Assembly (NCBI RefSeq): GCF_009730915.1
Contig: NC_052488.1
Span: forward strand, 19,400,305 to 19,464,304
Source: Dioscorea cayenensis subsp. rotundata
Taxonomy: Eukaryota > Streptophyta > Magnoliopsida > Dioscoreales > Dioscoreaceae
DNA length: 64,000 bases
Reading direction: 5' to 3'
The translations under genes were made by a program, and so were the position numbers. Shown piece after piece: positions 24,997 to 37,522 of the stretch. Every line of letters begins with the position of its first letter. Position 1 is the stretch's first letter. The notes under the pieces are model-generated. The model worked only from the letters and a program-made list of their open reading frames with translations. It had not been told where the DNA came from and made no database searches.

Positions 24997-25583
24997 AAAC
25001 TGTATCAGATACAAACAAAATAAAAAAAAGTCATCTAATTAAATTCTTATGAAATAATATGTAGAAAATTCAGTCAAAAGGTTATTTCTTCACATGTATG
25101 TTATTTATTTTTTACATGATTTTGAAAAAAATATAAAAGGAGACAAGGTTAGCAAGACAAGCGCACGGGGATTCTTCTTCTGAAAACGCATCTCCTTCCC
25201 ATTATTACTCCAGTGTCTAATTCAGTCCCCCACCATAGCCTCACTTGTTGTTTCCTTTAGCCCCAGTTTGGATTTGGACGTGGTTTCTTGCTCACTCTCC
25301 ATGAAATAAAGAAAAAGGAAAAGTGAAAGGAAATTATTCATGAGTTGATATTACTTGATCATGAACACTTTATTTGACTCCCTCTTTGATCATCACCTAC
25401 CCACTCACTCACCACTTCTATTTTGAATCTTTCTTTTGTGTAATAGTTCTTCCATGTTGTAGGACATTTCATCAAGCATTCCAATTCTAATTAATCCTGA
25501 ATGTTCTGCAATAATGTTATTGTAAATGTTGTCTTTCTTATTACAGATTTTACAAAAGACATTAAACTATTTATAAAATCGAG

Positions 25584-25627
<44 letters not shown>

Positions 25628-27084
25628 TATAAACGTATTTATATGCAACTGAAGATTCAAGAGTTTGGGAAATATGGTTCTCATTGTCATTGAGCACTAG
25701 ATTAGAGTTACTTATCCATTCATGAACCACCACCTTGAATGTTATCCTCCTAGACTCATCCCTCATATTAGAGGTCCCACCTGAAATTTCTTGTTGATCT
25801 TTTATAAACAATCTTGGCAACAATTTGGTTGGTGCTAGTGCTAAAGGAATAATCTTTTTAAATTCATGCTCATACTCAGTCCTCATGCATGGCTGGAATC
25901 TCACTTAGCATTTATATTTCTCTGTGTCGTGCATGAGACTTTGTGGCAACTTCCTAGCTGGTGGACTAACCACCTATGCTTGTCTTTGAATAACAATATC
26001 AATCATTGAATCATAGAAGAGAAATTTTGTGGTTTGGTTACATCAATGAACTGGTGGTGTTTTATTTGTTCATTTGTCTCCCTTTTTTAAGCGTCTGATT
26101 TCCTCATTCATTAATAATCCATTCAGAATCCAGTGATATAGGTGTGCTAGGATTGAACAAAAATTTAGAACACTGGAAATGAAGACAAGAACGGACTTCT
26201 TGTCCTGTGTTTGGTTAAATGAAGAACCAAGAAGAATTATTATTAGTGAAGTAGCCACTGATTTTATTATAAACAATTTTAAGTATGTATAACTAATTTT
26301 GTGTTATTAAGTATATTATAAATATGTCAATCATGTACCTCTACCTATCAGTGTGAAAGGAATTCTTTTTGGTTATAATCATTTTGACCAAACAAAGTTT
26401 TGGTATGTTTGGAAATTCTATTGTTTGATTCCCTATCCGTCTACCCAATTTTTTTTTAATCTTTTTTATTTTTTTAAATATCAGCAAGTTTTTCACCATT
26501 GTTAACACATAATCTTTCATCATTAAGGTGCATTAAGATGCTGATCATCTATGAATTGCTTTCATTTCTTAATAAACATTTAGCTTTCGTCACTTGGATA
26601 AGCCTTGCACCAAACTCTATCCAGACATGGCTCCTGTTCTTTCCAATGGTGCTTGTTCATTGGTCCACCACAGTAGAAATTTCAAAAAGTAAAACTACCA
26701 AAAGAAAAGTAAAAAAAGCAATGAAATGAAATCCCCTGCGTGGGTTAATGTTTTCTCTTATTGCATCCCAGCCCACATGCTTATGCACGTCAATGAAGAT
26801 GTTCACTTATCTTCTCACCACCAATGATACTAGTAAAATATGCAGCAAAGCTGAGATGACTTTTTTAGTACTTACAGAGATTCATGTAGGAAAGTGCAGC
26901 TCCATTGGTCAGAATCTCCACTTAATCTTCGAGACGAGAACACTCTATCGCTATCGAGCGAATTGATTGATGGTCTGGCATTACACTACCTGATTTTTGT
27001 CAAGATTCTGTGGATTCATTGGTAGTTTGGCATTAAACCACCTGATTTCGTCGCCATTCCTTCCACGGCACCTCGCCGACTTTC
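24997..27084. other. Intergenic DNA, no confident gene
   Basis: A (TA)n tract lies at about 25589-25622. A minus-strand open frame at 25491-25904 has a plausible-looking N-terminal half (FKKIIPLALAPTKLLP, FKVVVHEWISNSN) before running into the TA repeat as Tyr-Ile. I do not recognise it and give it little weight. About 26990-27084 looks like a leader for the exon that follows. Confidence 0.35.
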
Positions 27085-27889
27085 ATGGGCAACCAAGCAC
27101 ATAAAGATGATAATGACTCATTCTGGAGCCAATCAATCAAAGAAGCTAAGTCTACCACCACCAACAAACAAGAGCGACAGCTCATAAGAAGGTATACTTA
27201 GCTCATCTTCTGATCAGCAGCAATAGTAGTAGTAATAGTGGCTGTCTTTTGTGCAGTGGAATAAGTCATGCTTGAGATGATTTCAGGTGACCCACTTCCC
27301 ACTCCGAGCCAAATGGTTGGTGATGCTCTTCAAGCTTGTTTACAGGTGCTTCAGGCCCTCATCATCCCCTGTTACCTACTTTTTCCAGCATATGATCATG
27401 ATTCTATTCTATTGTAGTCAGCCATTGAAGTGATTTATGAATGCAATGTCACTGTAGACATCTTTCATGCTTTGCATGCTTTATTCCTTTGCAAGTATTA
27501 GTGAGTTGATGTGGATTTCACTCCTCAAACTATGTTAGCATAAGTAACACATAATAATTCATTCAATCTGCCAGCATTTGTATCCCAGAAAAAAGTTTAA
27601 ATTTGTGTGTATATACACCTCTAGATACCTCCAAATTGTGCGTGTGAGAATGAACATGAAAAATTGTGTCAAATTTAGTTTTGTGTATTTATCCTAAAAA
27701 ATGCATGTTATCATGATTTGCATACAACTAATAAGGTAAATTTTGGTATTTCTCCAATTTTAACTATGATTTAGTTGCTCCATGTAGGCATCTTTCCTGG
27801 GATCTGGTGACGACAGGGGTGTACTAGTGCAAAAATCTGAAGCCTGTGAGAGTATACATGCAGATACACACTTTTGTGGGGGTACATAA
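27085..27889 (+). CDS. Candidate small gene of unknown function
   Basis: Three exon-like pieces. Piece 1 (27085-27191) starts ATG, encodes MGNQAHKDDNDSFWSQSIKE and on to KQERQLIR, and ends AAG|GTATAC. Piece 2 ends TTACAG|GTGCTT at 27345 and reads GDPLPTPSQMVGDALQACLQ. Piece 3 (27788-27889) follows ATGTAG, reads ASFLGSGDDRGVLVQKSE, and stops TAA at 27887-27889. Pieces 2 and 3 join in phase. Pieces 1 and 2 do not: the acceptor at 27256 gives the short ending SGISHA and a stop, and an acceptor at 27285 gives an immediate stop. Either piece 1 is a separate 42-residue product, or an AUG inside piece 2 (27268, MLEMISGDPLP) starts translation, or the gene is broken. No family is recognised. Confidence 0.35.
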
Positions 27890-30172
27890 ACAAAGGTTAG
27901 TAAGCTACCGAAAACTCACAAAACATGAAATATTTTGTTATTTGACAATGAAAAGGCCACATGATAAAATTCTCTGAAGAAAGTAGTTGCCCAAATTCCA
28001 CTGTCACAATCTGTGAAATCTATTTTGTTGATATGCATTGACAAGTCTATTATCAATCTGACTGACTGAGAAATAAAGTGATCTGGGCCCAATAAGTCAT
28101 AAATTGGTCAATATTGTAACTACCATCCTAAAGATTTGTCTCGGAGAGAACCATAATATATCCCTTCAAATATGATTTGCTTGCTTGTTAAAGCTGGTGA
28201 GTTGTACAATCTAAGTGACTGTTCATCCAACAAATGACAACCATGTCTTCTAGGTGTGATTTGACAAATCTAAGTGCAACATTGAATGGACAAGAAGTGC
28301 ACACGAGTAAATAAAGTTATAATATACACTCATTTAGGTAAAAGCTCAACTCATCTTCTTTGTAAAAGCATATGTTTAGCCAGAATCTGTAAAATAGGAT
28401 AGATTTGGATAATTTACCATTCCGCGCACTTTGCTCAAGTGCTTTCAAGTATAAGGTTTTCAGATCTTCGAGCCTGGTAGGCTAGTAGTGCGGCTTCCAG
28501 ACAAAAGTAAAATGCACTGGAACTCTGCAAGGATTTCAAAAAACAAAACATCAAATTTTGCAGGGGTACAAAAGGGCAAGTAGCTTTGGTTTGTATGATA
28601 GATGTATGCACTAGCAATTTTTGCATGGTTAGATATCTAATTGAAAATTTATTGGGGCATATAAAGAACAATAACATATGCACCAAAGTAGCTGCCAAAT
28701 GGCAATTGGCCATCAGCCTGAAATACATGCAGATTTACCAAGAGATACATTTCACCCAGTTAAACAAACTCGGTAAGTTGTAGTTTCACATCAAATATCT
28801 TACAGTTATAACCTGGCAGATTCCCAACTGGAAATAGAAATATCTTGATAATAGAGTTGTGATGCTTGGAGAAAGCATATAACAGTGCGAAGAGCAAGGA
28901 TAAAAAGGGCTTCCATGTACATTAATGTCATAATAAGATTTGCAAAAAGTGTAAAACATATGGGAAGGACAGATTCAACAGAATAGGTAGCAATTAATAG
29001 AAATGCACAAGCACATTAAGCAAGCAATATTTGCATACAGGACAAACAATGGAAATTGTACATGTATCAGGAAAACATTCATTTCCAATCATTAGAATTG
29101 TACATGTATCACGGATATTACTTTCATGTAGAATTTACAAAGAGTGTTAATGTATATTACTTTCATATAGAATCTGCAAAGAGTGTAAAGACATATATAA
29201 GCAACAGATTTGAACAAGCAGTAATTGAATAGAATGGCACAACACATTATGCAAGCAATATTTACTTGTGCAGGAAAAACAAAGAAAATTGTACATGTAT
29301 CATGAAAGAGTTCCAACATAATTATGTGTCTATAGAGGATATCATGGTTTACGTGATGCATAGCTGCATACAAATTAGGCAAGCAATGGTCACTGTAAAA
29401 TGGGTAAGAAGGTGACATCTTACAATTATGAGCATGCTTGTGCTTTGTTAATTATAAGGACACATGTTTGTTGAAGTTGCAACCTATGTATATTGCAGAT
29501 CAAGCAATAAACTGATTACTGCAGTTAATCTCTTAGAACATGTAGACACAATAAGTAAATAAACTTCAGCACAATGTTATTTATTCCATTGATTTCTCAC
29601 TTAAAACAAACCTATTATCTAACAAAAGGTAATCGAAAGCTCGAAAGGTTGTTAAATTTAAGACAAACATAAACTGAGAACACACTGGAAGGTGCTAGTA
29701 TTGTGACTATATGCCAAGCAAACATACCTCATGTGCAAAACTCAAACTTACAATCAGGAATATGTCAACTTGAAGCTGTTTGACGGAATTTAGTAACACA
29801 ATGAAGAAAGAGGTCAACTCAATAAACTTATACAGGCATTAATAATGCAGATTTTTATCACATATTCTTTTTCAGGAAAGAGAGATGATGAAAATGTTTT
29901 TCTAACAAGAAATAATGTGGCAGGCTGAAAACCCATCAATCATGTACAACAAAACCCTCAGTTTAATAGTGTTGAAATTTTGGCATCCCCAATGTATTAT
30001 TCTCTTGTATTTAGCTTCCAGCAACGTTAACTGAAGAAGCATTTCAGTGCTTGTACAGAAAATCATCAAGTCGGTTTCCTAGTAAAATGGGAGTTAGCGA
30101 AATCCATGGAAACCAATTTTCCAATACCTCCCGATATTCAACCAATATCCTCAAAACAATCTATGCTTCAAC
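27890..30172. other. Region downstream of the PPR gene; possible minus-strand exons and repeats
   Basis: On the minus strand, two stretches follow good acceptor sites: after TTTCAG at about 28717 (ADGQLPFGSYF) and after TTGCAG at about 28527 (open in several frames to stops near 28433-28490). They could be 3'UTR introns of the PPR transcript, a small gene, or chance. About 28930-29310 holds related repeat units, with AATTGTACATGTATCA at 29054, 29096 and 29287. The rest is unremarkable. Confidence 0.25.
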
Positions 30173-31849
30173 CTACACCTTCACATTCTGCATTGAGGTT
30201 TTCTTCACAACCCCTCGAGAACACAATTCACTTAGTAACTCCAAGGCCTCCTCGGACATGCCTTCATAAGCTAGTCCTTCTATGAGTATAGTGTAGGTTG
30301 ATTCAGTGGGCATACATCCCAAAGACACCATATCAGCATAGAAATCAATAGCCTGATCTGTTTGCCTGGCTTTACAGAGTCCAAGAATGATTGAATTGCA
30401 AGTGATGGCATTAGGCCTGATACCATCGTCCTGCATTTCATGAAATACCTTAATCGCTTCCCTGACCTTGCCTTCTCTACTGAGCCCAGCCACAAGTGAA
30501 GCATAAGTAATTATATCAGGATGCAGACCCTTTGTCTTCATCTCTCTGAGAAGTTCAAACGCCTTTTCAGTATTCCCGACCTTGGAGAGTCCATCGATAA
30601 CAGTATTATAACTAATCAAAACAGGATTGCATCCCTTGCTACCAAGCTGACTAAGCAACTCCACAGCCACATCAACCTTCCCAACCTTGCACAATGCTGT
30701 AAGCAATGTATTATAAGTCACAATATCCGGGTAACACCCTCTCGAGACCATCACCTCCAAACATTCAATTGCTCTGTCCATCTTCTTCTCCTTGCAGAAC
30801 CCGTGAAGCAATGGGTTATAACTCAACGAGTTAGGCGTACAGCCATGCTCCGGCATTCTCTCCAACACATCCATAGCTCGTCCTAACAATCCCTTCCGGC
30901 ACAAGAAATTAATCAAGATGTTAAAAGTCACCACACTAGGCGCGCATCCCTTCCCAACCATATCAGCCAACAACTTCTCCGCATCCATCCACCGGCCGGT
31001 GCTACACATACTCCTCAATATAATGTTATGGCTTATCACATTCGGATTACATCCATAACTCGGCATTGCATTTAAGAATCTTATAGCTTCATCCAACCTC
31101 CCTTCCTTGCAAATTCCATTGATGATCACATTGTAAGTGACGACATCCGGCTTGCAACCTTTGGCGTGCATTTCATCCAAAAGCTTCATCGCTTGCCCGA
31201 CACCGCTATCTTTGCACATTGCTTCAATCAGTATAGTGTAAGTGAAAACATCTGGAGCACAACCTCTCTGAAGCATTTCATCAAGCAACTCAAGGGCTTT
31301 GTCAAGTTTCCTCCTTTCACACAAACATTGAAAGATGGTATTGTAGGTGACCACGTCGGGAGGGACGGACATGCGGCGGAGGAGCCGGAGAGCGAGCTCC
31401 GGCTCGCCGGACTTGCAGTAACCACTGATCATGACGTTGAAGGTGATGACATCAGGGGAGGCGCCGGAGCGCTCGACGAGGTCGAGCACGCGCGCAGCCT
31501 TCGCGGTGCGGCCGGCGCGGCAGAACCCACGGATGAGGCTGGTGCAAGGGATGATATCGGGGATGCCGCCACGGAATGCCGTGCGCTCCAAAAGCTTGAG
31601 GCCTTCCTCGAGATCGCCATTGCGGACGAGGCGCTGGAGTCGTTGGTTGTCTTCGCGGTCGGCGTCGGGGTCTTGATGGGCGGAGCCAAGGGTGAGATGG
31701 CCGTTCAGAGTCTTGGAGCTCGCGAGCGTGCGGAGCCGATTGATGGAAACGCCAATACTAACCCTAACCCTAACCTTGGGGACAGGGGTGATCTTGGGGT
31801 TGGACGGGAAGGGAGAAGGGAGGAGATTGGGAGGGGCCAAGAGATCCAT
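30173..31849 (-). CDS. P-class pentatricopeptide repeat protein, At1g09900-like
   Basis: An intronless 558-residue P-class PPR protein. Such proteins bind organelle RNA, one base per repeat, in mitochondria or plastids. From about residue 95 to 545 there are 13 consecutive repeats, nearly all 35 residues (the second is about 32), each with the pattern PDVVTYNxLIxGxCKxGxxxxA. No E, DYW or SMR domain follows, and the protein ends KKTSMQNVKV. Family memory places it next to Arabidopsis At1g09900: shared phrases include RSMCSTGRWMDAEKLLADM and LLHGFCKEKKMDRAIE. It is about 40 residues shorter than that protein, mostly at the N terminus. The first 60 residues are rich in Pro, Arg and Ser and poor in acidic residues, consistent with an organelle transit peptide. 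Start: ATG at 31847-31849 in good context (ACCATGG). Confidence 0.93.
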   Translation of the reverse strand: MDLLAPPNLLPSPFPSNPKITPVPKVRVRVSIGVSINRLRTLASSKTLNGHLTLGSAHQDPDADREDNQRLQRLVRNGDLEEGLKLLERTAFRGGIPDIIPCTSLIRGFCRAGRTAKAARVLDLVERSGASPDVITFNVMISGYCKSGEPELALRLLRRMSVPPDVVTYNTIFQCLCERRKLDKALELLDEMLQRGCAPDVFTYTILIEAMCKDSGVGQAMKLLDEMHAKGCKPDVVTYNVIINGICKEGRLDEAIRFLNAMPSYGCNPNVISHNIILRSMCSTGRWMDAEKLLADMVGKGCAPSVVTFNILINFLCRKGLLGRAMDVLERMPEHGCTPNSLSYNPLLHGFCKEKKMDRAIECLEVMVSRGCYPDIVTYNTLLTALCKVGKVDVAVELLSQLGSKGCNPVLISYNTVIDGLSKVGNTEKAFELLREMKTKGLHPDIITYASLVAGLSREGKVREAIKVFHEMQDDGIRPNAITCNSIILGLCKARQTDQAIDFYADMVSLGCMPTESTYTILIEGLAYEGMSEEALELLSELCSRGVVKKTSMQNVKV

Positions 31850-31888
31850 GGTATGTGGTTGGGGAGCTAGGGTTTAGTGGGTCGCCAT
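31850..31888 (-). promoter_or_regulatory. Five-codon upstream ORF of the PPR gene
   Basis: On the minus strand, 31888-31874 reads ATG GCG ACC CAC TAA (Met-Ala-Thr-His-stop) in optimal context (ACAATGG). It ends 24 nt before the PPR start. AAACCCTA telo-box motifs lie on both sides. Whether it lies in the mRNA depends on the unmapped transcription start, but it is close enough to the main ATG to be likely. Confidence 0.5.
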
Positions 31889-33899
31889 TGTTAGGGTTTT
31901 GGAGGTTCTTGTGGAGAAGGAGATGATGATCCGCAGGATCAGCGAGAGAGGGTTTATGCACAGGTTAAGGAAGGAAGGGATAACGTTTTGAGTTGGGGAT
32001 GAGGTTTAGCGGGCTTGAGCTTGAAGATGATCTCGTGGGACCATCAGAACCTTTGTCTGAACTCTGGAAGTGAATAATGAATGGATGAAGAGTATGCTAT
32101 TATCTCTGCCGTTAGATTACCTTGAGATCAGTTCAAGGAGAAAATAAGAAAAAAAATACATTATTTATGTATTTATCAGGAAAGTTTATTATTTATTTTA
32201 ATCAAAATTTAGGTTTTTATATAATTTTTCTGCGAACATCTTATTATTCACCATGAAATTTATTTATTTAAAATTATAATACAAAACAACCACCGGTCAG
32301 GCCACCAGTGATTGTTACAAATCAGTGCGTGAGCAAGATGTAAAATCAAATCTTTACACTGAAATACTGTAGTAGTAATGTATTGATATTGTAACAGTAT
32401 TGTTCATGCACTGTCAGGCCCAAGCACTATTTATCATTTTTGGATGAATCCTCTATAAGAGATGGTGTATATCTCTTCTCCAAAATTACATGATAGCTTG
32501 TCCTTTGACAGTGCTTATCGCTTTCATAACAAAATTAATAATACAAAATTTGGTAAATAATACATGTTTTCACACAACATCAAATTCGACTTGTAGAATA
32601 ATGAAATATCAACTTGTAGAAGTGGCATGCAACATATTTATAGTTAATCAATGAATTTATTTGATTTGTCAATGTCTGAGAAAATATAGAATAGATGATT
32701 TTATGTTTTCCCAAGTAATAAGAGCCTGGAATGCAACTTAATCAAGTTAGTAAAGTTCAGTATCTATTTAATGCATCATGATTTACTTCATTTATTTTCA
32801 ATTTAATTTTATCAGATAAGAAAGGCATACAAAATAAAGTAAATATGTTGACATTAGTGTAGTTTTATTTTAGTTAATCCACTCTAATTGATCAAGCTTG
32901 CCCAAATCCAACAAAATCTCTCAAATATTTAACTTTTACAAAGATCACATCCCCTCCAAAAGAAAGATACAGTGTTACAGATAACATAAAGAGTAACGAT
33001 AATTTGTCACATGAATTCAAAATAATATATCAAGAACTATAACTCAATTATGATAAATTCTCCTAACTTAGGATTCACAAAGATTTAATAAATAATACTA
33101 TACAACATATTCATAATATTTTTGCACAATATTACACAGTGCGTAATTTTTAACTTACACCTCTCATCTACCATTCGGATGACTTTCCAAAGAAGTATCC
33201 AATGGTTGTCATCTTTGTCACAATTAACCTGCTTCCATCCTCCATCCGACAAAATTCTTCAAATTTCTTTTATATTACAACAATTAACAAAATAAAATCT
33301 CAATGGGCCTCTTTGAATGCTTGGTAACTTTGACTTGTTAAAACATCCTTTCTATTGTTACACATAATAGGTTTTTCACAAACTGATTTGATCAGTAAAT
33401 TAAAAATATATAGTAACTTACGGGTAGTTTTATTTTAATTTAATTTAATTTTAAGTTTTATAAATATAAACAAGTCACGTGTCAAAGTGTACATTGACTT
33501 TTTAATTATATCACACCCTCACCTTGCAACAGCAAGGAGTTGAGTAAACTCGTGACTTTATCCATGTGCAGTGTGACTACAAAAAAAACATTAATTTACC
33601 AGTACTTAATTAACTAATGTGAAACTATTAACTATTTATCAATTACTTAGAAATATCAGCTACTAAAATATTAAAAAATCATAAGAATCAGCTCCCAAAT
33701 GACTCTCACTATGCAACCAATTAAACAATAGTCAGAGATTCGTACATGGCCTGCATTCTCATGAATATCTTCGTTTATAAACCATCCCAAAAAACAAGAA
33801 CACAACTTATCTTATTAATCTCATTGAATTAATCGTCTAATTAGTCATTTTCCTTCACTAACCAACAAATTAATCAGTTTCCTCATAGAACAAAAATAA
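31889..33899. other. Intergenic between PPR and kinase genes
   Basis: The first 200 bp or so is the upstream region of the PPR gene. The rest is AT-rich with no recognised gene or clear transposon ends. Confidence 0.45.
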
Positions 33900-33993
33900 C
33901 AAGAAATTCAGTATAAAAACACTTGGCTAACTTCGTTCTTTTCCTCCTTTTCTTCTCTTTGATTCATTTCTAACAAAGTTAAACTGAAGAACA
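33900..33993 (+). promoter_or_regulatory. Core promoter and leader of the kinase gene
   Basis: A TATAAA box lies at 33912-33917, about 80 bp before the ATG. It is followed by a pyrimidine-rich leader (TTCTTTTCCTCCTTTTCTTC) without any upstream ATG. This supports the chosen start at 33994. Confidence 0.6.
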
Positions 33994-36377
33994 ATGAGCA
34001 GTGAGCAAGAAGAACAGCAAGTAAACCAAAGAAAGTCACTAAAAGTTCGATCTCCGATTATACAACAGGAAGAACTACAGCAGAAAACCGGATGTCGTCA
34101 AAGCATTTCGAACATCTATTCTATTATCTCTGAAACATGGTCTTTGCCTAAGCCTAAACTTCAACAACAGGTACGCCTGTTAGCACTTCATATAATTAAT
34201 TTATAAAATTTTTGAATTTTCGTTTTCCTTCTATTGTTTGTGCAAGATTGCGGAGCTTGAGGAGGAAGTACGACGACAAACAGAACTCAAGGTTTCTTAC
34301 AAATGTCAGCTTGATAGAATGCAAGATTACCTAATGCATTGCTTGGAAATTGCCCGAGATAATGGATTTTTGGATCGAGTTTCTGCTATTGATCAGCAAA
34401 ACTATTCTCTTAGTCCTGAGATCAGACCAAGAGTTTCTGCAACTGTTAATGATCCTCATTTAGCTGCCATTACATGTCAAGCAATCCACAATGGATGGTC
34501 CATTGAACCTCATGAGGTATGGAAATGCTTGAAAATTTTTTCTCTGAGAACTAACAGATATGTTCATGCTGAAATCCCTGAGAATTTGAGGATGAATTCA
34601 TGAGATTCAATGGCTAAACAATTCCTAAAACCATTTACATGTTAAAGTTAGAGATTGTAGGTAACATTGCATGGATTCAAGAGATTGACTGTATAAACCA
34701 CATTGCAGCAAAGAATGACACAATAATTAGATCTTTCTTCAGTTTTCTGGTTCTCATTTACAACTTGTTAGATGTATATTTTGACCAATATTTACATGAT
34801 TAATCGTTGTGATGCAAGAATACTATGACTATTATTATCCATGTTGCAATTCTGTTTATACAAGCTAGTCAACAACTTGTTAGATTGGTTCGAGTAGATC
34901 TAAAAGCACATACATTCTGGTCAGCATTTAAATAATTAACCAATGTGAGACTACTAACTTCAGAAATATAAATTGAATGATACATGATAATATCGCATGA
35001 ATTCGTTTGCTATTCCTCATCTACAACTTGTTAGATAGGTTTGATTCGATTGAAAAACACATGTTTTCATATTAGAATTTACTAAATTAACCAATGTGAG
35101 ACTAATAACTAACGACATAAATCTGAATTGGATGATAATAGATAACAATGCAAGAGACAATAGGCCAAGGAACAACAGCGGAAATATACCGAGGAAATTG
35201 GCGTGGCCTTGATGTCGCAGTTAAATGGATAAATCCTCAGTACTTTGAACCAAATGAAGGAGGCGAAGCTTGGTTTGCTCAAGAACTCGAGACACTCTCA
35301 CGACAACGCCATCCCTTTGTTTTAAGGTTCCTCGGTGCATGTCTCCTCCCGCCGGAGAACGCATGGGTTGTAACAGAGTTATTAAGTGGGCAAACACTAG
35401 GAGAATGGCTGCATGGATGTAAGAAAAGGCGAAAAGAGAGTTTAAAACCGTTGCCATGCTTAAAAGAAAGGATTGAGAAGGGTGTAGAGATAGCTCAGGC
35501 AATGCAATATCTTCATGAACAGAAGCCCAGAGTAATTCACAGGGATTTGAAGCCTAGTAATATACTTTTGGATGAGTCTATGCATGTAAGAGTTGCAGAT
35601 TTTGGGCATGCTCGTTTTCTCATTGAAGGACAGAAAGCTCTTACTGGTAGAATGGGTAAGTGCTAATAGTCTATTGATTAGTACTTCTAGAATCTAGACA
35701 ATAGTTCGATATTTTGATTAAATAAATATATGTTTGGCTTGAATACAATAACTTTCGGGAACTAGATTTCTACAACCAACAGCATGATACAACTTGAGAT
35801 GAAACACTTATACATGATTATATCTAGATAGTTCTGTCATAAGCTAAATTTACATAACACGCACATAAACAATATAATATTAACAATTTATATATGCGAA
35901 AACAATTTTTAGAAATAAGAAACCAGCTCTAATTTTACCAAATGATAAAACTGATATTAACTAAGCAATTGTTTTCAGGGACTTATGTATACATGGCTCC
36001 GGAAGTAATACGAAGTGAGCCATATACTGAGAAATGTGATGTTTATAGCTTTGGAATCATACTAAATGAGTTGATCACTGGTGAACGTCCATACATAGAA
36101 GCTACATTAAAGCCTATTGAGGTATGTTGACTGTTCCCAAATAAAAAAAATTTAGGCGCTTAAAGATAATTTTTATTTTTTTTATGAACAGATTGCAGCT
36201 GGAGTTGAACAAGGAAAACTGAGGCCAAGGCTGACAGAAAACGAAGAGTTAGACACAACTGAGCTTACAGAGCTCATAAATTGCATGTGGGATGGAGATG
36301 CTACTGCTAGACCATCTTTCAGAACTATCACTTGTAATCTTAGAAAGATTCAAGACAAGTTCTCTGGATCTATTTAG
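33994..36377 (+). CDS. Raf-like (TKL group) protein kinase
   Basis: Five exons: 33994-34170, 34247-34516, 35142-35655, 35979-36121 and 36192-36377. All introns are GT-AG, and they join into 429 residues. An N-terminal region (1-149) contains a likely coiled coil near 60-100 ([15 protein letters not shown]). The kinase domain follows: Gly loop [11 protein letters not shown] (157-167), Lys177 in VAVK, the HRDLKPSN catalytic loop (Asp284), DFG (Asp302) and APE (327-329). All residues needed for catalysis are present. HRDLKPSN and the Trp-rich [10 protein letters not shown] loop place it among plant Raf-like/tyrosine-kinase-like Ser/Thr kinases, near the ATN1/HT1-type group. The substrate and pathway are unknown. 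The terminal exon ends within the C-lobe (RPSF motif) with little tail. The gene is convergent with eRF3, 1.1 kb away. Confidence 0.9.
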
Positions 36378-37060
36378 TTCTACTTGTTTTAACTATTCTC
36401 TTAAAAACAAAAATAAGAGAAGGGCAAAGAAATTAATAGCGTTTTAGTTTAGGTTTTTTTTTGCAAGATGGGTTGAATTTATTTGTTACGTTTTTAATTT
36501 AACAATGTAGATAAGATACCTCAACCCCTCCACCAATGTCACATAAAAATTAATAACACTACCGCCACCTACTGCCACCAGCCTATTGCGGTAATAATTT
36601 TCGGTTTAATGTCATCATCACCATCATCATCCCTGTAAACCAATTTTCTCAAATTAGCTTGGGTTTACTTTGTGTTCGTACATAGATTTAATAAAAACAA
36701 ATGTTCTAAATTGTCAAATTTGACTTTTGTTCTTTCATGGAGCATAGCTTAAACTAGAGCAATTAAAGCATAAAAGTACACACACAACAACAATGTTTAA
36801 GGGGTAAATATGCAAATTCTATAACATTTGGATTGTTCAATGCATACGGGAAATCAAACTCCCGTAGGACATAGTTCGTGTCTAGCTCTCAATCTAAACA
36901 GCATTAAAGTCACAGACAGTAGCAACAATTAAACATCCCATAAATTGATTGATAGACCAAATTATTACCATGAAGCCAATTACTCACTCTATGAAAAGTA
37001 CTCTATAAATAAAAGGTAGAGATTTCCCACAGAGCTGGGAAAATTAAGAAAGCATCATGC

Positions 37061-37130
<70 letters not shown>

Positions 37131-37522
37131 TTGACAAGAAGGCACCTTGTCAACGCAAAGGACTAGAGACCCATCCATGCATGGGAAAAAGGTCATGTAG
37201 TATATGATTCCATAAGTAATCTATATGATGCTGCCATGGGATTAGATTCCATCAAATGCATCTGCCAAGGCTTAACAACTCTGAACTGGATGCATCTGTT
37301 CGATACACAGCATATTCGAGCAATATAGTCTCTTCTGAACTATACACACAGCCTATCTTCCTGCCATGTCAATCCATTTTTAGAGAGCAGGGGAAAAAAA
37401 GAACACAATGAAGAGCAATTACTATAAAATTAAATTGTACAAGTAGAATGTGATATTACTGCTGTTAATTGCATGGTGACATAGAAAATTTAAGAAATGT
37501 GTACCATTCATAACAAAATTGT
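36378..37522. other. Convergent intergenic region with a long (AAT)n tract
   Basis: It holds the 3' ends of the kinase and eRF3 transcripts. A (AAT)n microsatellite of about 70 bp (roughly 23 units) runs from 37061 to 37130. No other gene is seen. Confidence 0.6.

Noticed and set aside
31755..31775. Three telomere-like CCCTAA units
   Set aside because: They lie in the PPR coding sequence (Val-Arg-Val-Arg region of the putative transit peptide), too short for an interstitial telomere.
31166..31870. A 234-codon + strand frame antisense to the PPR gene
   Set aside because: It follows from codon periodicity of the PPR repeats on the other strand; no start context, splice sites or family features.
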